From contig DAOWAQ010000074.1 in assembly GCA_030634505.1 (NCBI GenBank), positions 1-8,243 of the forward strand: a DNA stretch of 8,243 nt. Reading direction: 5' to 3'. Shown here piece by piece: positions 7,239 to 8,243 of this stretch (positions are counted from its first letter, which is position 1; every line of letters begins with the position of its first letter). The position numbers were made by a program, and so were the translations under genes. The notes below the pieces were generated by a model. The model was not told the origin of the DNA. It worked only from the letters and a program-made list of their open reading frames with translations, and searched no databases. The stretch comes from Calditrichia bacterium. Lineage in GTDB: Bacteria; Calditrichota; Calditrichia; JAJRVZ01.

Positions 7239-8243
7239 TAACATGCAGACTGAAAAAGTAAAAGAAATTGCAATCAGTATTATTATTCCTCATTATAATG
7301 GTAAAGAAATTTTATCAAATTGTCTAAATTCCTTATTAAAAAATAGTTTTGAAAATTATGAAATATTAGTAGTTGATAACGGTTCAAATGACGGTAGTCA
7401 GGATTTAATAAGAAAAGAATTTTCAAACGTAGTATTGATTGAAAACGAAACAAATAAAGGGTATGCCGGTGGATGTAATTCAGGAATTTCGTACACAAAA
7501 GGTAAATACATACTTTTTTTAAATAACGACGTAGAGGTTGCAGAAAACTTTCTTGAAGAATTGTACAATACAATAAATTCAGATGAAAATATCGGGTTGG
7601 TGCAGCCCAAATTGCTCTCAATACAAAAGAAGACTCATTTCGATTATTCCGGTGGTGCAGGGGGTGAAATTGATATTTTCGGATTTCCTTTTGCCCGCGG
7701 AAGGGTATTTATTGAATTGGAAAAGGATGAATCACAGTACGATAATATGACACAAGAAATATTTTGGGCGTCAGGAACATCAGTTCTTGTTAGAAAATCT
7801 CTGTTAAATAAAATAGGCTCTTTTGATGAAGATTTTTTTGCCCATATGGAGGAAATTGATCTTAATTGGCGTGCTCAATTAATTGGCTATAAAAGTGTTA
7901 TTACATTAAAAACATTCCTTTATCACTATTCAGGTTATACACTTCCGGCAGAAAATCCGAGAAAAATGTATTTGAATCATCGTAATAATTTAATTATGAT
8001 TTTGAAAAACTATTCATTCTTAACTTTTTTATGGGTGTTTCCAGTACGCTTATTTTTGGAATTAATTGCACTAGCTTATGCAATAGTTAGCGGAAATAAA
8101 AATTGGGCAAAAGGTGTGTTGAAGGGTGTCGGTTTTGTATTCAATAATTTTGGTAGTATTTGGAAAAAACATTTAAAAATCCAGAAGTTACGCACTGTAC
8201 CTGATTCTGAAATCATGCAGAATATGTTTAAGGGGAGTGTTGC
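7225..8243 (+). CDS. Family 2 glycosyltransferase, 3' end beyond the window
   Basis: Transfers a sugar from an activated donor, probably during cell-surface polysaccharide or glycolipid synthesis at the cytoplasmic face of the membrane. The frame stays open for 339 codons to the window end. With ATG 7225 as residue 1, the GT-A core shows SIIIPHYNG (18-26), VVDNGSNDGS (49-58), NKGYAGGCNSGI (77-88), the DXD-equivalent LNND (99-102), FWASGTSVLVRKS (180-192) and the acceptor-site region FFAHMEEIDLNWR (204-216), where an acidic residue of EEID is the likely base. A hydrophobic membrane-associated stretch lies at about 264-290, after NHRNN. This resembles the WbbL/rhamnosyltransferase-like branch of GT2, but donor and acceptor cannot be told. 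The start is uncertain: 7225 and 7243 are both in-frame ATGs, neither with a Shine-Dalgarno, and an in-frame TAA at 7216-7218 bounds the frame. The C-terminus is probably nearly complete. Confidence 0.9.
   Translation, partial: METANNMQTEKVKEIAISIIIPHYNGKEILSNCLNSLLKNSFENYEILVVDNGSNDGSQDLIRKEFSNVVLIENETNKGYAGGCNSGISYTKGKYILFLNNDVEVAENFLEELYNTINSDENIGLVQPKLLSIQKKTHFDYSGGAGGEIDIFGFPFARGRVFIELEKDESQYDNMTQEIFWASGTSVLVRKSLLNKIGSFDEDFFAHMEEIDLNWRAQLIGYKSVITLKTFLYHYSGYTLPAENPRKMYLNHRNNLIMILKNYSFLTFLWVFPVRLFLELIALAYAIVSGNKNWAKGVLKGVGFVFNNFGSIWKKHLKIQKLRTVPDSEIMQNMFKGSV

Noticed and set aside
7283..7621. Two minus-strand open frames (up to 112 codons) in the glycosyltransferase region
   Set aside because: The + strand frame carries clear GT2 motifs throughout. 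The antisense products look like low-complexity Leu/Tyr/Phe-rich translations.
1..8243. Mobile elements, CRISPR arrays, tRNA/rRNA genes, defence or toxin-antitoxin modules
   Set aside because: No repeat-spacer pattern, transposase, terminal inverted repeats, cloverleaf-like segment or small toxin pair was seen; the sequence is nearly all housekeeping coding DNA.

Overview
AT-rich bacterial chromosome fragment with every recognisable gene on the + strand. The LysRS reads like the Bacteroidota/Ignavibacteriota (FCB group) form. A DUF1844 protein, a single LolC/E-type permease followed by LolD, and the mixed use of Shine-Dalgarno and SD-less starts also fit an Ignavibacteria-like member of that group. 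This assignment is inferred from remembered family features, not from a search.

Layout: (1) 1-96 is the charged, coiled-coil C-terminus of an unidentified protein, followed by a strong intrinsic terminator (122-158). (2) 159-265 is a short intergenic stretch that must hold the promoter of the next unit. (3) 266-8243 is a tightly packed co-directional run: prfB (peptide release factor 2, expressed through a +1 programmed frameshift at an in-frame TGA), lysS (TTG start), a LolC/E-family permease, lolD (8-nt overlap with the permease), recG, a small DUF1844 protein and a family 2 glycosyltransferase cut by the window end. Gaps between these genes run from an overlap to 30 nt, and no internal terminator is visible, so a single operon is likely.

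Functionally the run combines translation (RF2, LysRS; prfB-lysS is also a neighbour pair in E. coli), lipoprotein release from the inner membrane (permease plus ATPase), recombination and fork repair (RecG), and the start of a surface-polysaccharide type function (glycosyltransferase). It looks like a housekeeping region. I see no mobile element, CRISPR array, tRNA, rRNA, toxin-antitoxin or defence system. The most notable element is the RF2 autoregulatory frameshift: an annotation starting at the TTG at 369 would lose the first 34 residues of the protein. No wholly new system was found.
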